Part shown: positions 43,616 through 54,798 of the stretch, in pieces
Layout: every line of letters begins with the position of its first letter
Position numbering within the stretch: the first letter of the stretch is position 1
NCBI RefSeq assembly: GCF_905147365.1
Contig: NC_056408.1
Span: forward strand, 1,240,001 to 1,304,000
DNA: 64,000 nucleotides
Reading direction: 5' to 3'
Source of the DNA: Aricia agestis
Taxonomy: Eukaryota > Arthropoda > Insecta > Lepidoptera > Lycaenidae
The notes under the pieces: model-generated
The model's database searches: none
Seen by the model: only the letters and a program-made list of their open reading frames with translations
Told to the model about the DNA's origin: nothing
Program-made: the position numbers and the translations under genes

Positions 43616-44234
43616 ACACAGGTCAACAAAATCGAAAAAAAAATTGTTGCCTGCAAACTAATAGCAGTTTCTATAGGTTTTGTGTGCACGATATTATGTT
43701 TCTATGAAGTTTTCTTTCTATCAGCTCAGATTTTTAAGATATTTCATTCCAAAGTTTCAAAAATCTCGCATTTTAGCCCATTTCAGAATCACATTGCAGT
43801 TGAAAGTATTCATTTTTATTAGTTTTGTAATATGTATGCCAGAGGGAGACACTTCTTATTGAGAATGTAACTTATTTCAATGAATTATGACTAATTTCCC
43901 CAATGTTATGACAGTTTTCAAAATGCTTTACCTAGCTCATACTAAGTGGAGTAACAATTTTTGTATATGTATAAAAAAGAAAGTTTAGTTAATAACTCTC
44001 TTTTAATAAAAAAATATAATATGCAATTTAAATAGAGATCTAAATAATAGATATTGTGTCATATTTACTAAACATAGATTAAAATTCGAGATTCTTGAAA
44101 CTTTGGAATGAAATATCTTAAAAATCTGAGCTGATAGAAAGAAAATTTCTTAGAAACATCTGATCGGGGCACAAAGTTCTTACAGGAACAGCTTTTAGTC
44201 TTCAGGCACCAAATTTACTGTTGACCTGTGTTAT
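43616..44234. mobile_element. TIR element of about 620 bp
   Basis: ACACAGGTCAACA at the left is inverted as TGTTGACCTGTGT at the right. Arms of about 150 bp include ATCAGCTCAGATTTTTAAGA and CATTCCAAAGTTTCAA with their inverses. Overlapping frames (43574-43822, 43680-43862) are not genes. Confidence 0.8.
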
Positions 44235-44267
44235 TAATCTTTGATCTAAAAAGACGTCATGTACATT

Positions 44268-44273
44268 TTTATT
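44268..44273 (-). terminator. polyadenylation signal of the microprotein gene
   Basis: TTTATT on plus is AATAAA on minus, 38 nt past the proposed stop codon. Confidence 0.5.
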
Positions 44274-44310
44274 TGTCAGGTCAACACGATTTCGCATATT
44301 TGAACGCGCC

Positions 44311-44557
44311 CTAAGGATGTAAAATGTATCGACCACGTCTACAGAAATAAAGACATTGTAATTTATTATTAACTCTTGTCAGGAAAAAGTTATATGATTT
44401 CAAATATATAACTTCTAGTAGTATACTGTAATACTATGATGACTTACCTCTCTCCTATGACCATATTTCGGATGTATATTAAGGCTCCGACTAAGGCAAA
44501 GTATACTGCAGCATATAATAAAACGTAGATCTTAATAAAAGTTCTTAGGATACCCAT
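44311..44557 (-). CDS. candidate 45-aa single-span membrane microprotein
   Basis: Two exons, 44557-44448 and 44338-44311 (138 nt with stop). Exon 1 ends GAGAG|GTAAGT, a consensus donor; exon 2 follows TTTATTTCTGTAG, a strong acceptor. The join keeps frame and gives MGILRTFIKIYVLLYAAVYF, ALVGALIYIRNMVIGER, then RGRYILHP and stop. A basic N-terminus precedes one hydrophobic span (about residues 10-29) and a basic tail, as in small mitochondrial inner-membrane or ER microproteins. I do not recognise the family. AATAAA follows 38 nt after the stop. The short first intron (109 bp), strong splice sites and signal position support a real gene, but a chance ORF with chance sites remains possible. Confidence 0.55.
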
Positions 44558-44680
44558 TTTATTTCGTAGGTAGCATTATTTCAAGTATGTTTTGAGAAAT
44601 GTGCTAAAAAAATTTTAGTTACCTACATGTTTGTTTTATTATTTTTCTGTTTGTTTTTATGGCATGACCAAAACGTATCT

Positions 44681-44838
44681 ATAGCCTGTCAAGAAAGTAA
44701 AGAAATTAAAAAGTGGCAACATCGTAGTGTCATCCCTTGGTCATCCCTTTCAAATCAATCTAAGAAAAAAAGGGATGACATAGGGATGACACTATGATGT
44801 TGCTACTTTTTAATTTCTTTACTTTTTTGACAGACTAT
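44681..44838. mobile_element. foldback MITE, TATAGTCTGTCAAGAAAGT family, copy 2
   Basis: ATAGCCTGTCAAGAAAGTAA and its inverse ending TTTTTTGACAGACTAT. The centre repeats GGGATGACA/TGTCATCCC. Confidence 0.88.
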
Positions 44839-44854
44839 GTATAGATGCTAGATG

Positions 44855-44977
44855 TATAGTCTAAAGTGAATGCAACATTGCATCGTAATGTCATCCCTTT
44901 TTTCTTATAGTGATTTAAAAGGGATGACACTACAATGTTGCCACTTTTTAATTTCTTCACTTTTTTGACAGACTATA
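44855..44977. mobile_element. foldback MITE, copy 3, left arm rearranged
   Basis: The right arm is intact (ACAATGTTGCCACTTTTTAA ... TTTTTTGACAGACTATA). The left arm is shortened and changed to TATAGTCTAAAGTGAATGCA. Only 16 bp separate it from copy 2. Confidence 0.8.
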
Positions 44978-45024
44978 TGATTATTTGTCTCTATGGTAGT
45001 GATTATAATATAATATAATAATAT

Positions 45025-45316
45025 AATATCTATGGACGCTTCACACCACGTCAGTCTGGCCCCGTGCTAAGTACCTGAAGGACTTGTGTTACAGGTACCA
45101 GACAACGGAAATATATTTAATACTTTTATTTTTACTAAATATATTTAATACTTTTACACTATACATATATTTAAGATTTTTATTATATCATACACATAAT
45201 TAATATACATCCAGACCCGGGAACATTGAAAACTTTTTGTTCCATCGGCGGGATTCGAACCCGCGACCCCCGGCTTGAGCTGCCACACACTCAACCAATT
45301 GAGCCACAGAGGTCGT
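45025..45316 (-). mobile_element. tRNA-derived SINE
   Basis: The minus strand begins GACGACCTCTGTGGCTCAAT. It has a pol III A box (TGGCTCAATTGG) and a perfect B box (GGTTCGAATCC) spaced as in a tRNA, then an unrelated body and a tail containing GGTGTGAAGCGTCCAT and an (ATATT)n stretch. The head is tRNA-like (about 75 nt) but lacks proper acceptor-stem pairing, so it is a SINE head rather than a working tRNA gene. Confidence 0.8.
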
Positions 45317-45970
45317 CAATTAAAAAATTATAAAGTGATTATATACAGCTCGACAAGGCTTTAAATCACTGACCTCTATTATACAAGTACGCTGGACTTA
45401 TGATACCCACCTGCTGTTTGTGCCTATTTGAAGCGGAATCAGCGCCCCCTTTCATTTTCTAGATTTTCTTGCATTTGTTAATATTATGACAACATTGTGT
45501 ATTTTTTTACTGAAATATCAATGTCAAAATGACACTAGCGACAATGACAGTTGACGAGTTGAATCCATATTCCATGAATCGACAGTGACATTGATCAGAT
45601 TAAAGGACGTTGCAATTTTATTTAATTTATTAGATTTATTTATTTATAAAATAAGGTACTTATAAATTATAACACTTGCGAAATAAATAGAATATTTTAG
45701 CTTTTATAATTGTTTAAAATATAGTGCTATGTTTGAACTGAAATCTAACCTTGACAGTCAAGATCGTATACGTAATTTATACAACATTATAAACAGAAAA
45801 TTAGCATAACTAGAGTACGATAACATGCTCAAATAGCGATCTTATTATTGACTTTGTGCCTATGTATAACCTACGTTCTTTGAAAGTCATACAGAACTTA
45901 TATGGAGTAAGAATTTTTAACGTGAGTGTTGAGCAACATTTACATCTATAGTTTTTCCTTTTCAGTGAAA
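45317..45970. promoter_or_regulatory. MPC1 upstream region with probable 5' UTR intron
   Basis: TTTTCCTTTTCAG at 45953-45965 is a strong acceptor 5 bp before the MPC1 ATG, so a noncoding first exon upstream is likely. Its donor cannot be chosen by eye. Confidence 0.5.
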
Positions 45971-48900
45971 ATGAGTGCATTAGCCAGAAAATTAGTAGAC
46001 CAGCTGAAAAGCAAAGAGTTTAGAGAATATTTAATGAGGTAAATATATTTCAAATTATTCTTAATATTAATATGATATTGAGTGATGGTGGTGTCTGATG
46101 GAAATGGTTAAGCCACAGGGAGGGTATGCAACTGAAGCTTTCCTACTAAAATAAACTTAGTAGTTTCAGAGTCCGTCAGTCAGAAATCTTGTAGTTATTT
46201 CAATTTTACTTTTTTAAACAGAAAAGCTTAGTGATCTCAGAAACGAACAGTTTAATCGCAGCTAAGCACATTTACAGCACACATTTCTGGGGTCCTGTTG
46301 CCAACTGGGGAATACCATTAGCCGCTATTGCTGACACAAGGAAGGATCCCTGTTTCATCAGTGGCAAAATGACTTTTGGTATGTTTAATAATATTACAAG
46401 ACTTTCATGTAGCAACAAAATAAGCACAGATTTTAAATATTAAATGTGACTAAATCTCATTTTATTACTTACTTTTGACTTCTATGTTTCTATGTGGAAT
46501 GCCTCTAAATAATTAAAATCCCCCTATAATGTATGGGCATTTTTGTTTAAAAATGTAACTCTTAGTCCACTCAGTCCTATTTTTATAGTAAACTATACAA
46601 TAGACACAAAACACACCCTGTGACATACCTTTAAGTATTATAATTTATAACAGTACTTATTATATTTATATTACACCTTGTGTAAAAAACTTAAAAATAA
46701 TTAAATTATTTATTGATCACTTAAATTTTAATGTTAATAAGGTTGTTAACCCAAATCTCTTGTCAATATGAGGTAGTTTATTACCCACTTGTGAAATCTT
46801 CAGATAAGTGATATCAGTTATCACACTTGGAGTAAAATGTTATCACAAGTTTGTTATATGATCCTTGTGTTAAGAAAATGAGTTTGTGTATGAAAAGGCA
46901 GATATGAGTTGGAAATTTTATGATTTTTTTTTTGTTAATTAATTTTACACTTCAATTTACATGAAATAAAATTTATGTGACCTTGAATGAACTTATCAAA
47001 AAATTATTTATGGTTCTCCCATTAAAAGCATTTAAAAATTTACAAGATCTTTGAGTGTCTAATAGGGAAACATGCAAATATAATATTTATGAAAATTTTG
47101 CTATTAAAACGTTAAAAAAATATAGAAGAAGGGCCACTGCAAGGTTAATATTTTATAAAATATTGTTTTTTTTACAAAAAATACGATTTAAAAGTAACTT
47201 GAAACAGAACGGATTTCAAAACAGTGACGTCACACATGCTATCCCTGCGTTAGCATTAAAAACGATCAAAATGCCTCCATTTTGAGCGTTTAGATCGTTT
47301 TTAACGCTAAATGGAAGTTGGAACACGGGGCATCACAACTTCATAGGTACGATCAGGCGGGGCCATTGTCAATAATTGTCAAACAGTAGTGGCGTCATAC
47401 AGACTATAGATCCGTTTTGGCGCCAAAATTTATACAATACAATTTTAAACCGCATTTTTGCAGTAAATTCCAGTGTTTTAATTTTTTATAATATACTTGT
47501 GATCTATTCTACATGGAGTTCTTTAAAATAAACACAAAAATAGAAATATCGTATCTTCCCTATTATTACAATTAATTATTAAGAGCATTACTCAATAATA
47601 TGTAAGGCTATTAGACACAAAATAAGATAATATTATAATATTATGAGTTAATAGTTATTGTTCTAAAGTAGCAATAAACATGTTCTGTGTTTACCCTTAC
47701 TTAAACTATTACTGTACCATTGTTGGCTAATACCATGATGACATGCAATGTCTACATGATGTTTGTCTTATCATCTTATGTCTGTTATAATACCTCCTCG
47801 TTTTGATCTGCCGACATTATTTTTTTGGCCGAGGGTCCTTTTCATTTGGTTTATGTCGTCAAATGAATATGATTTTGTTGCTTGCCTTTTAAGGCAAATA
47901 AGCCCAATTTTACTTTTAGATGAGTTTAGATCTGAATAGAATATAAAAGTAGCTTACTATGAATTTTACTAAATTATTCCTTGTCATCTAGTTATTTATA
48001 TAGTTAAATATTCATGAAGTTTATAGTCGAGAATCAAAATACCAAGATTTGATGATAAGATAATGCTTAATACTGCTCGACCTTATCACATGCAATTGAG
48101 ATTATTATGATTTTACAACGCTCAGTGCGAAATCCAGTTGGTTTTTTTATCAATTATTATTATCAGTCAGTTTTGGATACATGTCTTGACAGCAAAAAAT
48201 GCTCGTCACTGCTCACAACCGCGCAGTGACGAGCAGTGGCAGTCTTCCACTGTGCGTTTTTCGCGTAACTTTCTGACATGAATAGATAGCAAAAGTAGCC
48301 ATAGAAAATCCATCTCTCTATCTCCCACACTCTTATCTTCATTACGCACCTTTCTCTCAGCACGCTGAAAAGCGGAACAGGCCTTGTACCATGAAAGTGT
48401 TTTGAGACTCAAATAATCGGACGAGATTTTTTTTTATGAAATAAGGGGGCAAACGAGCAAACTGCTCGTTTGCCCCCTTATTTGCTGATGCTGATGGAAA
48501 GCAACTTCCGTCGCCCATGGAGGTGCGTTGCCGGCCTTTTAAGAGGGAATAGGTAAGGGGAGGGTAGGGAAGGAAAGGGAATAGGGGAGGGTAGGGAAGG
48601 GAATAGGGTAGGGAATTGGGCCTCCGGTAAACTTACTCACTCGCTTGCGCTGTTTCACGCCGGTTTTCTGTGAGAACGTGGTATTTCTCCGGTCGAGTCG
48701 GCCCATTCGTGCCGAAGCATGGCTCTCCCACGTATATGAATGCTGCGTCCAGGACGCGGTATTCTCATCCGATTGTTTGAGTCTCAAAACAGTTTCGTAG
48801 TAGGCCTACTGAGCCGGTCCCACGCGGGATACTTAATTTTGATTTAAAAAACGGGGCGTCCAGCCAAAATCGGGACGTCTGGCAACGATGATTTATACAC

Positions 48901-49141
48901 AGTACATTATTATCTCATTCCAGCCCTAACACTCTACTCAATGATGTTCATGCGGTTCGCGTGGCGCGTGCAGCCGCGCAACCTGCTGCTCTTCGCCTGC
49001 CATTTTACCAACACCGGCGCCCAACTCACGCAGGGCGCGCGCTTCGTTAACTACAATTATCTACAGAAGGACAAGGTAGAACAGGTACAGACGACGGAGA
49101 ATGTAGAACAGAAGACAGAACAGAAGACGGAACAGAAGTAG
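45971..49141 (+). CDS. Mpc1: mitochondrial pyruvate carrier 1
   Basis: Coding exons 45971-46038, 46278-46378 and 48924-49141: 387 nt, 128 aa, all GT/AG and in frame. MPC1 pairs with MPC2 in the inner mitochondrial membrane to import pyruvate. The family blocks are clear: EFREYLMSTHFWGPVANWG across the first junction (the serine codon is split), PLAAIADTRKDP, FISGKMTFALTLYS across the second, then MRFAWRVQPRNLLLFACHFT and NTGAQLTQGARFVNYNY. Helices fall around residues 30-50, 54-76 and 83-102. Relative to typical MPC1 (about 105-110 aa), the C-terminus adds a hydrophilic tail after NYNY, LQKDKVEQVQTTEN and a QKTE-repeat to the stop. A GT inside this tail (CAAG|GTAGAA) could instead be a donor to a further exon. 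Intron 2 (2.5 kb) holds MITEs and a SINE-like copy. Confidence 0.95.
46379..48160. other. MPC1 intron 2, 5' part
   Basis: AT-rich. A hairpin at 47247-47310 (AGCATTAAAAACGATC mirrored as GATCGTTTTTAACGCT) sits in a probable MITE running to about 47420. Nothing else recognised. Confidence 0.45.
48398..48792. mobile_element. inverted-flank element interrupted by a SINE-like repeat
   Basis: TTTTGAGACTCAAATAATCG at the left is inverted as CCGATTGTTTGAGTCTCAAA at the right. The SINE-like copy 4 fills the centre. Confidence 0.65.
48429..48745 (-). mobile_element. SINE-like repeat with LINE-type tail, copy 4
   Basis: GGGGGCAAACGAGCAAACTG is followed by its own inverse (GCTCGTTTGCCCCCTTATTT), a local fold-back duplication. 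The purine block and CTCCGGTCGAGTCGGCCC follow. Confidence 0.75.
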
Positions 49142-49238
49142 GAGAATCTAGTACAATTTTAAAGCTGATGTCCTCGGGAGTCGTCGTTTTCAATGGAATT
49201 TTATGTGAAGATGATATTTGGTCTCGGTGTGGTACACC

Positions 49239-49385
49239 CAGTGACGGATTAAGTATTAAATGAAGCAATCGCCTAGGGCATCACGTCTGAGGATTAAGCT
49301 TCAAAGATCGATTCTAGTTGGCATACGGAAAGGGTCCCACAGGCATGGACTGCTTAGGGCGTCAAGTAGTTTTCATCCGTCACTA
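49239..49385. mobile_element. 147-bp hAT MITE with exact 8-bp TSD
   Basis: Ends CAGTGACGGAT and ATCCGTCACTA. GGTACACC flanks it at 49231-49238 and 49386-49393. About 100 bp past the MPC1 stop. Confidence 0.9.
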
Positions 49386-49393
49386 GGTACACC

Positions 49394-50557
49394 TTACTGT
49401 TTATGGCCGTGCAGAGTTTAAGACCGTGCTGGGCAAAACTGAAGTGAGCAAGGACGTGTGCAATATTAAATTAATATTGTGTGAAAAATGACGATTTCCT
49501 AGAGACATTATTAAGTAGGTATGTAGTTCAATTGTTAGGTGTGGCCACAGCATTGTTAGCGAAAACTATGTAGGTTCAAATTTTATATTTAGGACACTAT
49601 GTGTATGACTTAGTCGTTTACCTATAACGAAATATGGAGTTACGTAAGAAAAGGACAAATTTCTAAATAATAAATTTACAAGGCGTCTTATAAGACGCAA
49701 ATGTTGACTTCTAAAATATATTACTGCTTTGACAAAATGTATATCTAAATTCTAAGCGTACTATTTAGTGTAAGTATTATGATGAGAACCACGAGGCGAG
49801 GCATGAAAATCATTTTAATTAATTGTTACCTTAGATAATATATTAATTACCTATAAGGTACAAAACGTAGAAATAACGAAAAAGCCTTATAAGTTACAAG
49901 TGATGTGCTAAAACTATTAACGCCTCCATTGTGGGTATCGCAGATACAATAGATTTTCAATTGCTATGCGGCAGCCGGCTGCCGCTTGGGGATTGATGGG
50001 ATCTATGTTTTGGTTAATTGTCATATTTGTGGAAGTTTGGGAAGATCCGAACAGGATCGAAGCTATATTAAAAGTAGATAAAACGAATTGGGGTGTCGAG
50101 TAGTCTGTTAATATAAGCTTAAGTGAATGTTAAAATGTTACTGGAGCTGTGATTCCTGTTGTCCACTGCCAAAGTGTATTAGTATAATGCCCGATACACA
50201 CGTTACGATAGAACTGTACAGGTAAACCAGTGGTCGGCAACATTGAGACTAAAATTAGTGAATTATTACATACCTTGACGGAGTATGAATACATTAAATA
50301 TTGTAAAACTATCGTCGTTATAACGAACTGTCTGTATGATGAATGCTCACAACAACCACGTTTTTGCCATTGTTAAAGAACAATAATGACATGATAATGA
50401 AAGTCAGTAGTTTTCCTTAACTCTAATGACTAAATAAACAGGAATGTTTACGTCAATTCTTGGTTTATTCACAATTGAATAAACGCAAGAAACATGATGT
50501 TTGAGTGATAGTGATATCACTTAATAAGTAAGTAATAAAATTGCTAATAAATATATA
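49394..50557. other. intergenic 3' of MPC1
   Basis: Mostly unrecognised. 49921-49996 matches the repeat at 23622-23705 (CAATAGATTTTCAATTGCTA, CGGCAGCCGGCTGCCGC). A small hairpin GGTTTATTCACAATTGAATA lies near 50461. Confidence 0.45.
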
Positions 50558-50803
50558 CCTAGCGGAATAGAGAAACAAAGGCCTGAGCAAGCGAGATGTC
50601 ACTATCAGTAACACTGTGTGGTAAAAAGAGGCCTGTGATACATGACAGCAGAACCAATTTATTTCATCTTTTGACCTCCAGTGGGCACTTATCGGCCCGT
50701 TGACAATTTAATCTCTATACGTAAACAATTTTTTACACACAGACGTAAAAAATCAATTTCGCTTTCGTTTGACAGCTCGAGATTGTTACTCTATTCCGCT
50801 AGG
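50558..50803. mobile_element. TIR MITE, CCTAGCGGAATAGAG family
   Basis: CCTAGCGGAATAGAGAAACA at the left is inverted, with one mismatch, as GTTACTCTATTCCGCTAGG at the right. Confidence 0.8.
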
Positions 50804-51003
50804 CATATTAACTTTATGTATTAAATACTACTTGACGTAAGCATAATAGACGGTAAACTTTATGATTCATGCCGAAAACGAAATTTCGATGTTTCTAAAC
50901 GGAAAAGAGATATCTGTATGATATAAACATAATAATATAATCCATCTGACTGATAAATATAGCTACACTGTTCAGAAGTTTATGTACTATCAAACAAGTT
51001 AAT

Positions 51004-51150
51004 TCATAGGGAGATGCCGGACCTACGTAATTTCATCGCGTTATGACAAACCCAACCGTCAGTTCACGACCAATGTGGAATCGACATAACCCGACCTAAT
51101 GACGTAGGTCCGGCAACTGCCTACGAATCAATTTCATCGATGGTACAATA
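51004..51150. mobile_element. MITE, GCCGGACCTACGT family
   Basis: GCCGGACCTACGTAATTTCA is inverted as AATGACGTAGGTCCGGC. The distal CAACTGCCTACGAATCAATT with GATGGTACAATA matches 38565-38750 and 62912-62975. Confidence 0.7.
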
Positions 51151-51497
51151 TTTTGTCTTTGTCTGACACCTTAGAAAAATCGCCTGAGTGACAAGGACAT
51201 AACATTTTGTTATTTTAACGTCTTTATACACAGTGTTTCTTTTATTGGTAAGAGGGTTAATAAGATTGTTAATTTAATTGTATTGTTATTATGTATACTA
51301 CGAATTAAAGTAGATGCCAAATATTTTATAAAAATATCTGAGATATTATAATGCCTTTTCGTTAAGTATAATTTCAAATTACTTATTACGACTAGGTGTA
51401 AAATATTATATTCTTCTATTTGCATGTAGTATATTGTTGTAAAGCCAAAACCTTGCCTTAGGGCCTGATTACACCTACAGAGTAGAGTGGCAATACA

Positions 51498-51557
51498 GTG
51501 TTCTCGGCCGAGCACTCTCTATGTTTATTATGAATGTGCTCGGCCGAGGGCACTGTC
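51498..51557. repeat. hairpin with CTCGGCCGAG arms
   Basis: CAGTGTTCTCGGCCGAGCAC is inverted as GTGCTCGGCCGAGGGCACTG. Confidence 0.8.
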
Positions 51558-51749
51558 TCGCCTCTCCACTAGGTAGGTGCTACGCCTTTAGTATCCCACC
51601 GCAGAGTAACTGACACAAAAACAGTTGTAGAAATTTTTTATTAACAAAATAATCAATATGTTTTTAAAGTACATACAATTTTAATTAAATAATACTTCTT
51701 ACTATTTCCAGGATCATTTTACATATTTTATTGTAACAGTTTGGTAACT

Positions 51750-51947
51750 TGGGGGGTGAGCCAAAATCTTTTCTTTATCGCTTCGTTATAGATATGGTTA
51801 TAGAATCGCCGATCAAAATGTATGGAATTGACATAAGACGAGTCGAACATCAACGTCATATTAACGAACGCTTATGTCAATTCCATACATTTTGGTTGGC
51901 AATTATATAACGAAGCGATAAAGAAAAAAATCTTGGCTCACCCCCCA
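51750..51947. mobile_element. TIR MITE, TGGGGGGTGAGCCAA family
   Basis: TGGGGGGTGAGCCAA and its inverse at the ends; inner arms CTTTATCGCTTCGTTATA and ATGTATGGAATTGACATAAG also pair. GGTAACT/GGTAATT flanks suggest a 7-bp target duplication with one change. Confidence 0.85.
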
Positions 51948-52138
51948 GGTAATTAGTGTCAAATACAATATTACAGTTATATAGTGTTATAAAATAAATA
52001 TTAAATAGTAATGAAAATATGTGGTTCTAGAGAGTTCACATAATTTGTTATGCACTTTATATCATGTAGTTAGAATTTTACGAATAGGTAACGTTGATTA
52101 ATATTTTAGAATCCAAACCTTAAATCTCTTCGCCTTAA

Positions 52139-52187
52139 ATTCTGCCATATAAAGTTATATCGCCTGTATAACTTTATATGGCAGAGA
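52139..52187. repeat. short hairpin
   Basis: CTGCCATATAAAGTTATA is exactly inverted as TATAACTTTATATGGCAG around TCGCCTG. Confidence 0.85.
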
Positions 52188-52257
52188 TCAATGTAGGTAT
52201 TCAAAGCGATTTTTAAAGTAACTCGTTACCTTATGTAGGCACAGATTATGATTAAGT

Positions 52258-52400
52258 AAAATCAAAATCAAAAATATTTATTTCCAAATAGGTTAACAAA
52301 GTTAACACTTTTAGAACGTCGCGTCGAACGAGGCCTCTACCGGTTCGGGAACTACCCCGCCGAGAAGAACCGGCGTAAGAAACACGCAGTAAAATAAGCC
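52258..52400 (-). mobile_element. 3' fragment of a retroelement, TTTGATTTTGATTTTA tail
   Basis: AAAATCAAAATCAAAAATAT then GCCGAGAAGAACCGGCGTAA, words common at the 3' ends of lepidopteran LINE/SINE copies. Class not certain. Confidence 0.4.
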
Positions 52401-52939
52401 TAACATATTTGTGTCTATTAAATGGTTATGTAATATATTAGGTACCTATTGTATTTGGTCAGGTTATTATGTCAAGTCATTTTTTAATCGTGATCTGTTG
52501 GCTGGACTCTAATGTGATCAAATTGCGTAGGTCTCTCTATATAATTTTTTTTTGATAAAAATTAGTTTTTTTGTTGGTGGAATCTGATATTTTCGTGTTA
52601 ATTATTGTGTTGTGGCCATGGCTGTATGTACAAATGTATATTTTTGGAATTTTTATTATGATTAAAGTATATTCTGTTGATCTGTTCATTTTGTTTTATT
52701 TATATGCTGTCAAAATTATATAATAGAAATCAACTGTAGTGCTGAAATAATTGTTCAGTATTTATTTGTTAATATTATGGCACTGTGAAAAAGAATATAA
52801 CTCGGATGGCCCAGTTTAAAAAATTCGGCCGTATGTATTCGTTACTTTAACTGTTAGTTCTCGTTACTATCGTATCGTTACTCATTACTCGATATTTTTT
52901 AATTTTGATACCTCATACGTCATAACAACCAAGTTTTGT
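52401..52939. other. intergenic, nothing recognised
   Basis: AT-rich without a recognised feature. Confidence 0.4.
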
Positions 52940-53358
52940 GGATTACTATCGGGTAAAGGTTAAAAACGGGACCCTATTACCGAGACTTCGATGTCTGTCC
53001 GTCTGTCTGTCTGTCTCTAGGCTGTATCTCAAGAACTGCTATAGCCAGGCTTCTGAAATTTTCAGAAATACTAAAAACAAAATTAACAAAAGTTAATATT
53101 TAAGTGGTGCTCCCATACAACAAACGAAATGATTTTTTTTGGCCTTTTTACTCGTAATCCATAATGGCAACATTTAGACATTTGAAATTTTCACAAAATC
53201 CTGAGTTATATTTATACTTTAATATTTAATAATAAAATTAAATTAAAATAAACAATTAAGGGGGGGTCCCATACAAAAAACACTATTTTTCCCTACTTTC
53301 ACTCTATTACAGTACGGAACCCTTCGTACGCGAGTCCGACTCGCACTTGGCCGATTTT
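52940..53358 (-). mobile_element. GGCCAAGTGCGAGTCGG-family repeat
   Basis: Right end GTCCGACTCGCACTTGGCCG, left end AACGGGACCCTATTACCGAG, with a GTCTGTCTGTCTGTCTC stretch. Confidence 0.75.
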
Positions 53359-53847
53359 TGTATATTTGATAGGTTCATAGTTATTTAATTTAAGAGTAAC
53401 ATTGTCCTACAAAAAGAACAATTCATATTTTAGGACCATCAAACCGAAATTTTAAATCTTTTCTATCTCTGTTAGCTACCACTTTCAAGAATTTTCGCAG
53501 AGGAAATTGTTGTTTGTCTTATCAAAATGAAGCTACTCACGAAATATTTGCTTAATAATAATTTAAAAAAATTGTTCTATACCCGCACTATAAATTCTTT
53601 TTTCTAAAAAATTAAATTAAATCTAGAATACTGTAAGCGTTAACGCTTATCGTCAGCTGGTATGCGATATGCTCGTCACGACAAAAAGTTTTTTTAGTAA
53701 AAAAACATTAAATAAAAAGAAAATATATGGCAACTACGAAAAATGCGAGTAACGAAACGTATTCGTGTGTAACGTTTCGTTACTCTGTACTAGATGGCGT
53801 ACCCGTTACTCAGTACCGAATACATACGGTTTGCTACATCAGACAGC

Positions 53848-54269
53848 TCTAGTTCCGTACCACAAATCACAATAGAGCAAAAATAGGCTGAGAATTGTTT
53901 TTTGTATGGGTTAATTATTTAATTTATTTAAATTTTATCATTAAATATTAAAGTACAAATACAACTGAGTATTTCGTGAATATTTCAAGTGCCTATGTTG
54001 TGTTGCAGTTATTGATATCGAGCAAAAAAATTGCAAAAAAGTCACGTTTCTTGTATGGAAGCCCCCCTTAAATATTTAATTTATTTTGTATTTAGTATTG
54101 GTTGTTATAGCGGCAACAGATATACACAATCTGTAAAAATTTCAGAAGTCTAGCTATAGCGGTTCTTGAGTTACAGCCTGGAGACACACAGACAGATGGA
54201 CAGACGCACATACATCGCAGTCTTAGCAATAGGGTCCCGTTTTTACCCTTTGGGTACGGAACCCTAAAA
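53848..54269 (+). mobile_element. GGCCAAGTGCGAGTCGG-family repeat, 5' end lost
   Basis: GTTCCGTACCACAAATCACA to GGGTACGGAACCCTAAAAA. Confidence 0.7.
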
Positions 54270-54369
54270 ATAACGATGTAATGAGATCTACTACAACTAC
54301 ATAGTTTACGTAGTTAGATAATACGCATCACAAAAGCTGTCGGTTTTAGAGTTTGGGGCGGGTCGCGAG

Positions 54370-54550
54370 TCGCGACCAACATTTTTTGGTATAAAAAATG
54401 ACGTTTTTTAAAATTAGCGATTTAAAGGTGCAAAATTTTTTACGACTTTCACGACGACTGCACTATTTTGACGATAGGCGTGAATTTCAAAATGGTTTAA
54501 CTTCACGCGGGCTACTGATAATGTCACGGCGGGCCGCAGGTGGAGTATAG
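54370..54550. mobile_element. hAT-like fragment
   Basis: Inverse of the left part of 4006-4655: GGCCGCAGGTGGAGTATAGC corresponds to the end GCTATACTCGACCTGCGG. Confidence 0.55.
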
Positions 54551-54798
54551 CAGCTCTAGAAGGGTCATAAACAGGTAAATTACTTTTAGTTTTTATAAAA
54601 TTATTGATTTCTGTATCTAAAGTATAGTCTAGTATTTTGATAGTTTAATTGGCGACCTCAAAACATTAGCAGTAAGTCTGCGGGCGTTTAGAGAACAATG
54701 GCATTGTCTCACGAGTGGGAGACGAACCAGGTCGATCCTCGCTTCCCGCCTCGGGTCGCCGTTAATAGGTCACACTTTACAGTTTACACCCACTTGTT

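Noticed and set aside
43574..43862. Hydrophobic 82- and 60-codon frames
   Set aside because: They span the left arm of a TIR element and its flank; no splice or start context.
45240..45316. Functional tRNA gene on the minus strand
   Set aside because: Pol III boxes are good, but the ends GACGACC and GATGGA do not pair as an acceptor stem and a SINE body follows.
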